Of a stretch of DNA of 64,000 bases, positions 19,115 through 28,300 are shown piece after piece. The stretch covers positions 3,348,001 to 3,412,000 of the forward strand of contig NZ_CP009520.1 in the NCBI RefSeq assembly GCF_000969905.1, given 5' to 3'. A model generated the notes under the pieces. It ran no database searches and was not told the origin of the DNA. It saw only the letters and a list, made by a program, of their open reading frames with translations. Numbering within the stretch: the first letter of the stretch is position 1; each line of letters starts with the position of its first letter. Made by a program: the position numbers and the translations under genes. The stretch comes from Methanosarcina vacuolata Z-761. GTDB taxonomy: Archaea > Halobacteriota > Methanosarcinia > Methanosarcinales > Methanosarcinaceae.

Positions 19115-19996
19115 ATGAAAATTGCAATTGCAAGTGGAAAAGGAGGAACCGGGAAGACCACGGTTTCTTTAAATCTTGCCCTTTCTCTTTCAGATGTACA
19201 GCTAGATGTACAGCTAGATGTACAGCTTTTTGACTGCGATGTAGAAGAACCTAACTGTAATCTTTTCCTTGGTTTTGACCTTGAAAAAGTAGAAGATGTA
19301 GTTTGTCCAGTACCTGTAATCGATCAGGAAAAATGCAATATCTGCAGGCAATGTTCGGACTTTTGCCGTTATAACGCCCTGGCAGCCCTTCCTACCAGAG
19401 TTTTGTTTTTTCCTTCTCTTTGCCACGGATGCGGAGGATGTGCTGTTCTCTGCCCGGAAAAGGCAATCCAGGAAACTCATAGGTCCCTTGGAGTAATCGA
19501 AAAAGCAAAAGGAAAAAGTTCACCTGAGTTTTACAGGGGGCTTTTAAATATCGGGGAAACGATGACATCGGCTGTTATCAAAGCGCTCAAGAAACATATC
19601 GATAGCCGGAAAACTGCAATTCTAGATGCCCCGCCTGGAACTTCCTGCCCTGTTATTGCTTCTGTTGATGACGTGGATTACTGTGTGCTTGTGACTGAAT
19701 CAACCCTTTTTGGTTTCCACGACCTCAAGCTTGCCGTAGGCGTTGTAAGGGCGCTTAAAGTTCCCTTTGGGGTTATCATTAACCGCTGGGGGTTAGGGGA
19801 CTCAAGGGTAGAAGAATACTGTAAAGCCGAAGGAATCCCGGTCCTTCTCAAGATCCCAAACGATCTCAGAATTGCAGAACTCTATTCTCGCGGCATTCCC
19901 TTTGTTCGAGAAATGCCGGAATGGAAAGAGAAGTTTCTCGATATGTTTGAAGCAATAAAACTCCAGCTTGCAGGTGTAGAGGAAGAGATAACATGA
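19115..19996 (+). CDS. MinD/Mrp-type ATPase with inserted 2x[4Fe-4S] ferredoxin domain (first copy)
   Basis: P-loop ATPase of 293 residues. The deviant Walker A is SGKGGTGKTT near residue 7 and the switch sequence is DAPPGTSCP. Between them sits a ferredoxin insert with CNICRQCSDFCR and CHGCGGCAVLCP. Such ATPases pair in operons with NifX/ORP-type proteins and are thought to move or assemble metal-sulfur clusters. A 12-nt sequence in the gene is triplicated (residues 27-38, DVQL three times) right after the first helix. ATG 19115 has a GGAG site; the frame upstream is made of the 32-nt repeats and is unlikely to be translated. The stop overlaps the next gene (ATGA). Confidence 0.9.
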   Translation: MKIAIASGKGGTGKTTVSLNLALSLSDVQLDVQLDVQLFDCDVEEPNCNLFLGFDLEKVEDVVCPVPVIDQEKCNICRQCSDFCRYNALAALPTRVLFFPSLCHGCGGCAVLCPEKAIQETHRSLGVIEKAKGKSSPEFYRGLLNIGETMTSAVIKALKKHIDSRKTAILDAPPGTSCPVIASVDDVDYCVLVTESTLFGFHDLKLAVGVVRALKVPFGVIINRWGLGDSRVEEYCKAEGIPVLLKIPNDLRIAELYSRGIPFVREMPEWKEKFLDMFEAIKLQLAGVEEEIT

Positions 19997-20925
19997 AGCA
20001 GCTTACTGTAATCAGCGGAAAAGGCGGGACTGGAAAAACAACCCTTACGGCAGCTTTTGCCTCGCTTGCAAAAAATGCTGTCATTGCCGATTGCGATGTG
20101 GATACAGCTGACATGCATCTGATCCTGAAACCCGAAATTCTGGAAAAAGAAGACTACTACGGCTTTGAGGTTGCCAGGATTGACCCGGAACTCTGTATCG
20201 AATGCAGAAAATGCAGAGAATTTTGCAGGTATGGAGCGGTAAATGAAAATTTTGAAGTTGACCCTTACGGATGCGAGGGATGTGCTGTTTGTACCATTGT
20301 TTGTCCCAATGGAGCAGTTTCCATGGAACAAAGAGTATCGGGGCAGTCCTTTTCTTCCGAAACTCGTTTCGGGCCTATGGCTCATGCAAAGCTCGGCATC
20401 GGAGAAGAGGCAAGCGGAAAACTTGTAAGCGCCGTTCGAAGCAATGCAAAAAAGCTTGCAGAACAATATCATAAAGATTTAATCATAATTGACGGACCTC
20501 CTGGAACAGGCTGTTCCACAATTGCAGCTATTACAGGTACGGATCTGGTTCTGGTGGTAAGCGAACCAACCGTTTCCGGAATTCATGACCTTAAAAGAAT
20601 TATTGAGCTTGCTGTACATTTCATGATCCCGACTGTCGTCTGCATAAACAAGTCTGACATAAATGAAGAGAATACTCAACTGATTGAAAATTTCTGTGCC
20701 GAACAGGAAATTCCGGTAATAGGCAGGCTCCCTTATAATGACATTGTAACGAAGGCAATGCTTCAGGAACAAACCTTGATAGAGTATACTAAAGGCAGCG
20801 AGTGTTTAAATGAAAGTGAGTTTTCGGATCAGGTCTGCCAAATCTGGGCCAGAGTGGAAAATATACTGATGGGTGTTCAGGATAAACAGAAAGGGATTAA
20901 AACTCTCAAAATGAAAAACTTATAA
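19993..20925 (+). CDS. MinD/Mrp-type ATPase with inserted 2x[4Fe-4S] ferredoxin domain (second copy)
   Basis: Paralogue of the preceding ATPase (310 residues) with Walker A SGKGGTGKTT, ferredoxin motifs CIECRKCREFCR and CEGCAVCTIVCP, and DGPPGTGCS. Its start overlaps the previous stop by four bases, so the two are translationally coupled and probably form a heterodimer. The C-terminal 30 residues are variable. The pairing of two ferredoxin-bearing MinD ATPases with NifX-like proteins resembles the bacterial orange-protein gene set. Confidence 0.9.
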   Translation: MKQLTVISGKGGTGKTTLTAAFASLAKNAVIADCDVDTADMHLILKPEILEKEDYYGFEVARIDPELCIECRKCREFCRYGAVNENFEVDPYGCEGCAVCTIVCPNGAVSMEQRVSGQSFSSETRFGPMAHAKLGIGEEASGKLVSAVRSNAKKLAEQYHKDLIIIDGPPGTGCSTIAAITGTDLVLVVSEPTVSGIHDLKRIIELAVHFMIPTVVCINKSDINEENTQLIENFCAEQEIPVIGRLPYNDIVTKAMLQEQTLIEYTKGSECLNESEFSDQVCQIWARVENILMGVQDKQKGIKTLKMKNL

Positions 20926-21028
20926 TTTTAGGTTATAAAACATACAGTATCAGGTTCAGAGCTTCAGATTCTTTTTTCATGGGCCATCAATTTATATAAG
21001 ATTTATTTTATATAATCATTAAAAACTA

Positions 21029-21205
21029 ATGATCTCCAATCAATAATCTCCAATCAATAATCTCCAATCAATAATCTCCAATCAATAATCTCCAATCAAT
21101 AATCTCCAATCAATAATCTGCAAAATAATAATCCCTAAAACTACAAATAATCCCTAAAACTACAAATAATCCCTAAAACTACAAATAATCCCTAAAACTA
21201 CAAAT
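21029..21205. repeat. Two tandem arrays (14-nt and 19-nt units)
   Basis: AATCTCCAATCAAT repeats about seven times (21029-21120), then AATCCCTAAAACTACAAAT repeats four times (to 21205). They occupy most of the gap between the ATPase pair and the next gene. Confidence 0.88.
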
Positions 21206-21301
21206 CTTTAAAGCTAACAATATCTCTGCGCTTAATTTTTGATAACCGGGTTTTTGCCTGTACTTCTTTAATCGAAGTCGATTTTTAAATATGGGGGTTT
21301 A

Positions 21302-21958
21302 GTGCTGAAAGATATCGCTGTTGGAACCTGTGTACACCTGTTATCCCGGATAGATGACAAAGCTCTTGCCGAGTTCTGGAAAGAAACCTCTGCTGGGAAA
21401 TCTCCGATAGTTGATTCTCAGGGTAATCTGGGTTATTCCCTGTTGAGCGAGGACGGCATTTTATTTATCAGAAATGATTTTGCAGTTACGAGTTATGAGC
21501 AGTTTGAGCTGGTTTTTGGAGACCTTTTCCTGCCAGACACGGTTCAGGAACTCCTTATTAAAGATAAAGTGCTGCTTCTTATGGTGTGCAGGAAAGGCAC
21601 GCAGGACTTTTTACTCTCCGAACTTCGTACTGATGTCAAGTTCATGCTTGACCTGCCGCGTGGAGAATACTTCTTTTTTGTATTTCTCCTGGACGCAGGC
21701 GCTGAATCCCTTTTAAACTCCACAGTCCACGCCATAGGTTTTCCATCCAGGATGCATTTGAACAGCCCGGAGCTTGAGACCTTTTATCTCAAACACCCTG
21801 TTGACATCTGGGAATTTGTAGATCCTTCACCTATTGAGATTAAACGCGGAGGGCCTTTCTATATCAACATGATTATGATAAACATCGAACAGATTCCGGG
21901 CTGTTCCCTGCTTTTTTCCGAACTTCTGCAGGAAGATGAATCCACGCCTCCTCTTTGA
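21302..21958 (+). CDS. Hypothetical protein (218 residues)
   Basis: No family is recognised. The start is GTG 21302 after GGGGGT. The sequence is a mixed alpha/beta soluble protein with alternating hydrophobic strands (GEYFFFVFLLDAG, FYINMIMINIEQI) and a YEQFELVFGDLF helix; there is no signal peptide or membrane helix. Base composition and codon use match the neighbours. It lies downstream of the metal-cluster genes on the same strand but is separated by about 375 nt of repeats, so it is probably its own unit. Confidence 0.7.
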   Translation: MLKDIAVGTCVHLLSRIDDKALAEFWKETSAGKSPIVDSQGNLGYSLLSEDGILFIRNDFAVTSYEQFELVFGDLFLPDTVQELLIKDKVLLLMVCRKGTQDFLLSELRTDVKFMLDLPRGEYFFFVFLLDAGAESLLNSTVHAIGFPSRMHLNSPELETFYLKHPVDIWEFVDPSPIEIKRGGPFYINMIMINIEQIPGCSLLFSELLQEDESTPPL

Positions 21959-22155
21959 AATCTTTTCTCTTAAATGAGCCCTACATCTAAAGCTCTGCAT
22001 CTAAAGTCCTGTTTTCTCTCTACTTCAGGTGCAGATTGAGGACTTCAGGTGCAAGTGTAAAATTAGTATAATTAGTATGGTTTTTCAGATTCCAGAAGTT
22101 CAAAAATCGTAAAATTAAAATGAAAATATATTATCCATAATATATGATAAGAAAT

Positions 22156-22551
22156 TCAATTTCTCACAGTCGTTATTTGTTGAACTGCAAGGATATCAAA
22201 TAATGTAATTACTCCAGCCACGAAGAAGATTACTGAAGGTATTGTGCTATAAATAATAGAACCTCCTGTAGCTAATGAAAATAGAAAATAAAGCGCGTAT
22301 AATGGACTTATAATTAAAATAGCCCACATAACGTATGTGAGTGCATCCTTACTCATATTTTCGCTATTGATTTCCGGTTTTTTATTTGGTTTCACATTTT
22401 TGCTATTGGTATCTGGTTTTTTATTTGGTTTCACATTTTCGCTATTAATATCTGGTTTTTTATTTGGTTTCATATTTTCGCTATTGGCATCTGGTTTTTT
22501 ATTTGGTTTCACATTTTCGCTATTGATATCTGGTTTTTTATTTGGTTTCAT
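22156..22551 (-). CDS. Small membrane protein with five 13-residue N-terminal repeats
   Basis: The first 65 residues are five copies of a 13-residue unit (VKPNKKPDINSEN and variants), encoded by a 39-nt tandem DNA repeat. The last 65 residues contain two hydrophobic helices (MWAILIISPLYALYFLFSL and VIFFVAGVITLFDIL). The repeats are strongly basic and polar, so the protein presents an extended, disordered Lys/Pro/Asn arm on one side of the membrane. Function is unknown. Unit number probably varies between strains by slippage. Confidence 0.7.
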   Translation of the reverse strand: MKPNKKPDINSENVKPNKKPDANSENMKPNKKPDINSENVKPNKKPDTNSKNVKPNKKPEINSENMSKDALTYVMWAILIISPLYALYFLFSLATGGSIIYSTIPSVIFFVAGVITLFDILAVQQITTVRN

Positions 22552-22734
22552 ATTTTTATGCTCCGAGTATCATTATTCATCGAATTGTCTCCTAATATTA
22601 ATTAATAATGTAAAACATATATAATAATTTGAGCCTGGGGTAGTTTTTTCAAGAAAAGTTCCAGATAAGAAAGTTTAGGTGCAAAGTCTCTTGAATGAAA
22701 AAATAGTTATAATTGCGGTTTCCAGTAATTCACA

Positions 22735-23100
22735 ATGCAGCTCTTTACCAGATACGAAGAAATAGAACCTTACGTCACAAAAGACGGTTCAATTATCCGC
22801 GAACTTATGCATCCGTCGGTCCACGGCAACTCAAATCAGAGCCTTGCCGAAGCCACTGTGCCAGCCGGAGGAAAAACCCTTCTTCACAAACACCACTTGA
22901 CCGAAGAAATTTATCACATTACCGAAGGCAGCGGGATAATTACTCTTGGCTCTGAAGAATTCAAGGTCAAAAAAGGAGATACTGTTTGTATTTCTCCCGG
23001 CACTCCGCACAGAATTCAAAACACAGGAAATACGCCGCTGAAAATTCTCTGCTGCTGTGCGCCGGCTTATTCGCATGAGGATACGGAATTGGTGGAATGA
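22735..23100 (+). CDS. Cupin-domain protein
   Basis: Single cupin barrel (121 residues). The two cupin motifs are visible: HKHHLTEEIYHITEGSG and GDTVCISPGTPHRI, giving three His and one Glu as probable metal ligands. Three consecutive Cys residues (LCCCAP) sit at the C-terminus. The substrate is unknown; related small cupins act as isomerases, dioxygenases or sugar binders. A 5'-truncated second copy occurs 2.3 kb downstream. Confidence 0.85.
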   Translation: MQLFTRYEEIEPYVTKDGSIIRELMHPSVHGNSNQSLAEATVPAGGKTLLHKHHLTEEIYHITEGSGIITLGSEEFKVKKGDTVCISPGTPHRIQNTGNTPLKILCCCAPAYSHEDTELVE

Positions 23101-23147
23101 ATTCAGGAATCAAAAGAAACGTTTTTTGAGTGGAGAGTTCTCTTATA

Positions 23148-23629
23148 TTAAGCAATTTGCTCCGATATGTTTGCATACTGAACACTTATTTCATTATACT
23201 CAGCATCATTGAGTCCATCCATTTTTCTCTTTTTAAGTAGCTTAGCCTGTTTTGACTTGTAAATCGCCAGGCAGTTCCTCCCCGCATCTTCTCTTGTGAA
23301 ACATTTGTCTTCGATTTTCTCTATTTCAATTGAACTCAGTTGCTTCCCACTACCGGTTGTGAAATATCTTACATAAGGTTTGAATCCTGAATCCTTAAAA
23401 AGCATTTCAAAATCTTTTTTGTCATCTCACAGAACGAAACTCCTTTCTTTTTCGACCAGTTCCTTTTGATCAAGAATAAATATCTCCCGCCATCTTGGAC
23501 TTTGCTGGAAAGTGAATACATAATGTCTGGAAGGTAAACAAGTTCAATTTCAGGTTGTGGTACAAAAAATCTAGCTTTGTTACAAAATCAGTGTAAACCT
23601 TCACAATTAAGAAAGTTAGTCACTCTCAT
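23148..23629 (-). pseudogene. Frameshifted hypothetical gene
   Basis: Read from ATG 23629, the frame encodes MRVTNFLNCEGLH, meets a TGA, and continues with FVPQPEIELVYLPDIMYSL and KKKGVSFCEMTKK. It then shifts by one base at an A6 tract (near 23422-23428) into the frame encoding DFEMLFKDSGFKPYVRYF and onward to a stop at 23148. The two parts join into one plausible protein of about 160 residues, so this looks like a decayed gene with one nonsense and one frameshift change. The last 85 codons are intact. No family is recognised. A sequencing error in the A-tract could explain the frameshift but not the TGA. Confidence 0.5.
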
Positions 23630-23839
23630 CGCCGGGAAAAAGGTACACAAAGGTAAAAATCATAGTATCAAACTGCAGAAATATTATTTTTGCATCACAA
23701 CTTTATGCGTGGCCTTAAGATCCTCTTTGTCTTGGCCGGGCTTCTCGAATTATTTTATTAGGGAAGCAATAGCACCATATTTAATTTGGTAAATGAGGTA
23801 CAATAATCTTTAAAAATTGGATCATTTTTGAGGTCCTAT

Positions 23840-24397
23840 TTAAGAAAGTAGTCCTAAGTTATCAAACTCTGTACTGATGATCCGCAGACCCTCCTCGCAA
23901 TCCTCTGGAATTTTGCCACCTGCGATTACCAGCTTACCAGAACTGAATATAAGCACTACTAGTTTGGGAGCATCGATCCTGTAAACAAGCCCGGGAAATA
24001 CTTCTGGCTCGTACTCAACGTTCTCCATGCCAAGGGCCATAACAATTGTGTTCAGGTTTAGGTTCGTTTTCAAATCAGCGGTGGCTACAATGTTCTGAAC
24101 ATGAACTTCAGGGTCTAGATCTATTTTATCGAAGCCGATGTCCTTTAGTGTGTTAGCCAGAGTGATTATGGCCTTATGGGCGTTCTCGACGCTCTTGGAT
24201 CCGGTGCATACCACTTTTCCGGAAGTGAAAATTAAAAAAGCAGCTTTGGGATTCTGAATTCTGTATACGAGGCCGGGGAACTTCGCTTTGTTATATTCTG
24301 CGCCTTCCAACCCAGACTCCATTATTTTTACCAGGTCGAAATCTTCCGCCAACGTGGTGGATGCCACTATGTTCTGTATAGTTATTATAGACTCCAT
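23840..24397 (-). CDS. tbp: TATA-box-binding protein (TBP) paralogue
   Basis: General transcription factor that binds TATA boxes and recruits TFB and RNA polymerase. The two direct TBP repeats are clear: [46 protein letters not shown], then [48 protein letters not shown] 24397 gives 185 residues, normal for archaeal TBPs; an earlier ATG (24406) adds three residues. Methanosarcina genomes carry several TBPs, and this copy sits among orphan and broken genes rather than in a housekeeping context. That suggests an auxiliary TBP. The short acidic C-terminal tail of some archaeal TBPs is absent. Confidence 0.93.
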   Translation of the reverse strand: MESIITIQNIVASTTLAEDFDLVKIMESGLEGAEYNKAKFPGLVYRIQNPKAAFLIFTSGKVVCTGSKSVENAHKAIITLANTLKDIGFDKIDLDPEVHVQNIVATADLKTNLNLNTIVMALGMENVEYEPEVFPGLVYRIDAPKLVVLIFSSGKLVIAGGKIPEDCEEGLRIISTEFDNLGLLS

Positions 24398-24406
24398 AAA
24401 ACACAT

Positions 24407-25118
24407 ATCCTAAATGTTTTTAAATAGATGTAATTATCGGTTAAGACACAAAATGAGGTTCCATTACAAAAAAAATTATTAAATTTATACTCTAAAATAA
24501 ATAAAAAGTCATTGGTCATCGGTTAAGGAATTTTTCTTGCCTGAAAGCTATCGATTTTGCACTTTAATCCTGATTAAACTTTTGCCTTTTTACATGGAAT
24601 CGATACCTTGTTCCAGTCCACAATATATTAAAACCTTAACTCTGCCACGAATAGGGAATATCTTTTTCAATAACAATGCTCTTGATCATGTTTCACTCAG
24701 AATCATTAAAACACAGTATATAATTTTTCAGTGGGTCCCCCCGGAAAGAAAGATAACAAATTGATGTTTGAGCCTATAGGTCTCGAATTTAAAAATAAGC
24801 AAAAATGCAAAAATTACTTATTTTATACCCTATAGGAAATAAATTTCTCCATATTTTTCAGTTTATTTCAAACAAAATTTTCAAACAAAATTTTCGATAT
24901 CTATAGAACAAATCGCATTAAATGTATAAAAAATCTCTGGTAATTTGAAAGCAATAGAGGGAAAAATGCAAAAATCCTTTAAAAAACAACATCAAAAGAT
25001 ACAATACTTGAATTGGTTTATTCCCTACGCGAAGGAGAGTCAAGGTTAAAATTTATAACAATTGTTGTGGAAATGGAGGCAATTTATCACGATTCCTCAC
25101 TTAACCGAAGACGCATAA
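24407..25118. other. Gene-free AT-rich stretch
   Basis: The region contains AT-rich promoter-like DNA upstream of the TBP gene and a weak hairpin near 24791-24833 (AAAATAAG/CTTATTTT) flanked by two CCTATAGG sites. A 75-codon frame at 24537-24764 has no family resemblance and biased composition. I see no convincing gene or RNA. Confidence 0.5.
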
Positions 25119-25382
25119 CAGAGCCTTGCCGAAGCTACCGTGCCAGCCGGTGGAAAAACTATTCTTCACAAACATCACCTGACCGAAGAAATCTATCACA
25201 TTACAGACGGTAGCGGGATAATGACTCTCGGTTCTGAAGAATTCGAGGTCAAAAAAGGGGATAACGTTTGTATTTCTCCCGGCACTCCGCACAGGATTCA
25301 AAACACAGGAAATACGCCGATGAAAATTCTCTGTTGCTGTTCGCCGGCTTATTCACATGAGGATACGGAATTGTTGGAATGA
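25119..25382 (+). pseudogene. 5'-truncated duplicate of the cupin gene
   Basis: This 264-nt segment aligns without gaps to 22837-23100 of the intact cupin gene, from the codons for QSLAEATVPAGG to the stop. Directly before the homology a TAA stands in frame, and the first 34 codons are missing. The two metal-binding cupin motifs survive (HKHHLTEEIYHITDGSG, PGTPHRI), so an 80-residue product could start at GTG 25140, but the barrel would lack its first strands. The duplication brackets the TBP gene. Confidence 0.7.
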
Positions 25383-25393
25383 GTTAAATAAAA

Positions 25394-28300
25394 TTAGATT
25401 CTTAAGAATTTTTCGTCTTTAAATAAAATGACCTTCGATTTCTCTTCTTTTTCGATTTCAGAGAGGATTTCAAATGCGGTATTAGCTGAATACTCGTGAT
25501 CTGATTCCAGTAAACCTTTCAGCTGCTCTCTGTTTTTTACAGTACAAATCTCTACAAGTGCCTCTGCCGCACTCAGCCTCACATCTGAGTCATCATCTTT
25601 CAGTGCGTTTATTAGCGGCTGCACAGCTGTATCCGATTTAATATTTCCAAGTGCCTCTGCCACACTTCTCCGCACATATGAATCTTTATCTTTCAGTGCA
25701 TTTATCAATGGTTTTACTGCTGTATCCGATTTTATGTTTCCAAGTGCCTTTGCCGCTCTCCACCGCACATATTCATCTTCATCTTTCAGTGCGTTAATTA
25801 GCGGCTGCACAGCTGTATCCGATTTAATATTTCCAAGTGCCTCTGCCACACTTCTCCGCACATATGAATCTTTATCTTTCAGTGCATTTATCAATGGTTT
25901 TACTGCTGTATCCGATTTTATGTTTCCAAGTGCCTTTGCCGCTCTCCACCGCACATATTCATCTTCATCTTTCAGTGCGTTAATTAGCGGCTGCACAGCT
26001 GTATCCGATTTGATATTTCCAAGTGCCTCTGCCACACTTCTCCGCACATTTGAATCTTCATCTTTGAGTGCGTTGATTAACGGCTGCACAGCTGTATCCG
26101 ACTTGATATTTCCTAGTGATTCTGCCGCATATCGCCGCATATATGAATTTTCATCTTTGAGTGTATTGATTAGCAGTTGCACGGTTATATTCGACTTGAT
26201 ATTTCCAAGTGCCCCTGCTGCTCTCAACCGCACATTTGAATCTTCATCTCTGAATGTGTTGATTAGCAGCTGCATGGCTGTATCCGACTTAATATTTCCA
26301 AGTGTCTCTGCCGCATAATGCCGCACAAATAAATCTTCATCTTTGAGTGCGTTGATTAACGGCTGCACAGCTGTATCCGACTTGATATTTCCAAGTGCCT
26401 CTGCCACACTTCTCCGCACATATGAATCTTTATCTTTGAGTGCATTGATTAGGGGTTGCACTGCTTTATCCGATTTAATATTTCCAAGTGCCTCTGCCGC
26501 ATAATGCCGCACATATAAATCTTTATCTTCGAGTGCGTTGATTAACGGCTGCACTGCTACATCCGACTTAATATTTCCGAGTGCCTTTGCTGCACTCCTC
26601 CTCACCTCTGAGTCTTTATCTTTGAGTGCGTTGATTAACGGCTGCACTGCTTTATCCGATTTAATATTTCCGAGTGCCTTTGCTGCACTCCTCCTCACTT
26701 CTGAGTCTTTATCTTTGAGTGCGTTGATTAACGGCTGCACTGCTTTATCCGATTTAATATTTCCGAGTGCCTTTACTGCACTCCTCCTCACTTCTGAGTC
26801 TTTATCTTTGAGTGCGTTGATTAACGGCTGCACTGCTACATCCGACTTAATATTTCCAAGTGCTTTTGTCGCATTCAGTCGCACCTCTGAATTTTCATCT
26901 TTAAGTGCGTTGATTAACGGCTGCACTGCTTTATCCGACTTAATATTTTCGAGTACCTTTGCCGCACTCCTCCTCACTTCTGAGTCTTTATCTTTGAGTG
27001 CGTTGATCAACGGCTGCACTGCTTTATCCGACTTAATATTTTCGAGTGCTTTTGTCGCATTCAGTCGCATCTCTAAATTTTTATCTTTAAGTGCATTAAT
27101 TAACGGCTGCACTGCTTTATCCGACTTAATATTTCCAAGCGCTTTTGTCGCATTCAGTCGCACCTCTGAATTTTCATCTTTAAGTGCGTTGATTAACGGC
27201 TGCACTGCTTTATCCGACTTAATGTTTCTAAGTGCCTCTGCCGCTCTCCATCGTACACTTGGATTTTCATCTTTCATCGCATTGATTAGCAACTGCACGA
27301 CTGTATCCGACTTAATATCTCCAAGTGCTTCTGCCACCCTCCGCTGCACATACCAAACTTCGTCTTTGAGTGCGTTGATTAGAAGCTGCACAGCTGTATC
27401 CGACTTGATAGTTCCAAGTGCCTTTGTTGCATTCAGTCGCACCTCTGAATTTTCATCTTTGAGTGCATTGATTAGGGGTTGCACTGCTTTATCCGACTTA
27501 ATATTTCCAAGTGCCTCTGCCGCATAATGCCGCACAAATACATCTTCATCTTTGAGTGCATTGATCAGGGGTTGCACTGCTTTATCCGACTTGATATTTC
27601 CAAGTGCTTCTGCAGCCCTCTGCTGCACATACCAATCTTTATCTTTGAGTGCATTGATAAGGGGTTGCACTGCTTTATCCGACTTGGTCTTTCCAAGTGT
27701 CTCTGCTGCAATCTGTCGCATCTCTGAATCTTTATCATTCAGAAATTTAACTATTATACTAATTCCAGTGGTTCCTATTTTTCCCAGACTTTCTATATAA
27801 CTTATTTTTTCCAGTTTATACCTAGAATCCATTTTATCGGCAAGTAAAACACACAGTTTTTCCTTTATTTTGTCACTTGCTTTATTTACGCACTTTGAAG
27901 CTAGGAAAATTTCGGGTTGAAATATTAACTTTTGATCTTCTTTTGGAAGCATTGAATCAATAAATTCGTCAATCGAGTCCAAATCTAGCATTTCAGAGGT
28001 GAATATCACAACTTCTTCCCATTTTGGATGACTAAATGCCTCCGATACATCAAATCCTGCTTCAAAAAGCTCTTTTAGCTTTATAGCTGCAAAATATTCC
28101 TGAAAAGACTGGTGGATTCCATATGATACATAATCATCATTTTTATAAAGTACTCCAAGATTGGAGCAGTCTTCAAGAATCAACTGAGGGCGAATTTCTT
28201 TAAATAGAGAATCTTCAGAACTTTTTTTGACAAATTTGAGAGCTTCAGAATATTTACATGAAACTTCATTTCTGCACTGAAGTTTAAAATACAGGTCAGT

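Noticed and set aside
24537-24764. 75-codon frame upstream of the truncated cupin
   Set aside because: No family match by eye, no ribosome site, and composition typical of non-coding AT-rich DNA.
25734-27800. Long plus-strand frames opposite the NACHT-HEAT gene
   Set aside because: They mirror the 93-bp period of the HEAT array (Ser/Leu-rich shadow) and have no start context or family resemblance.
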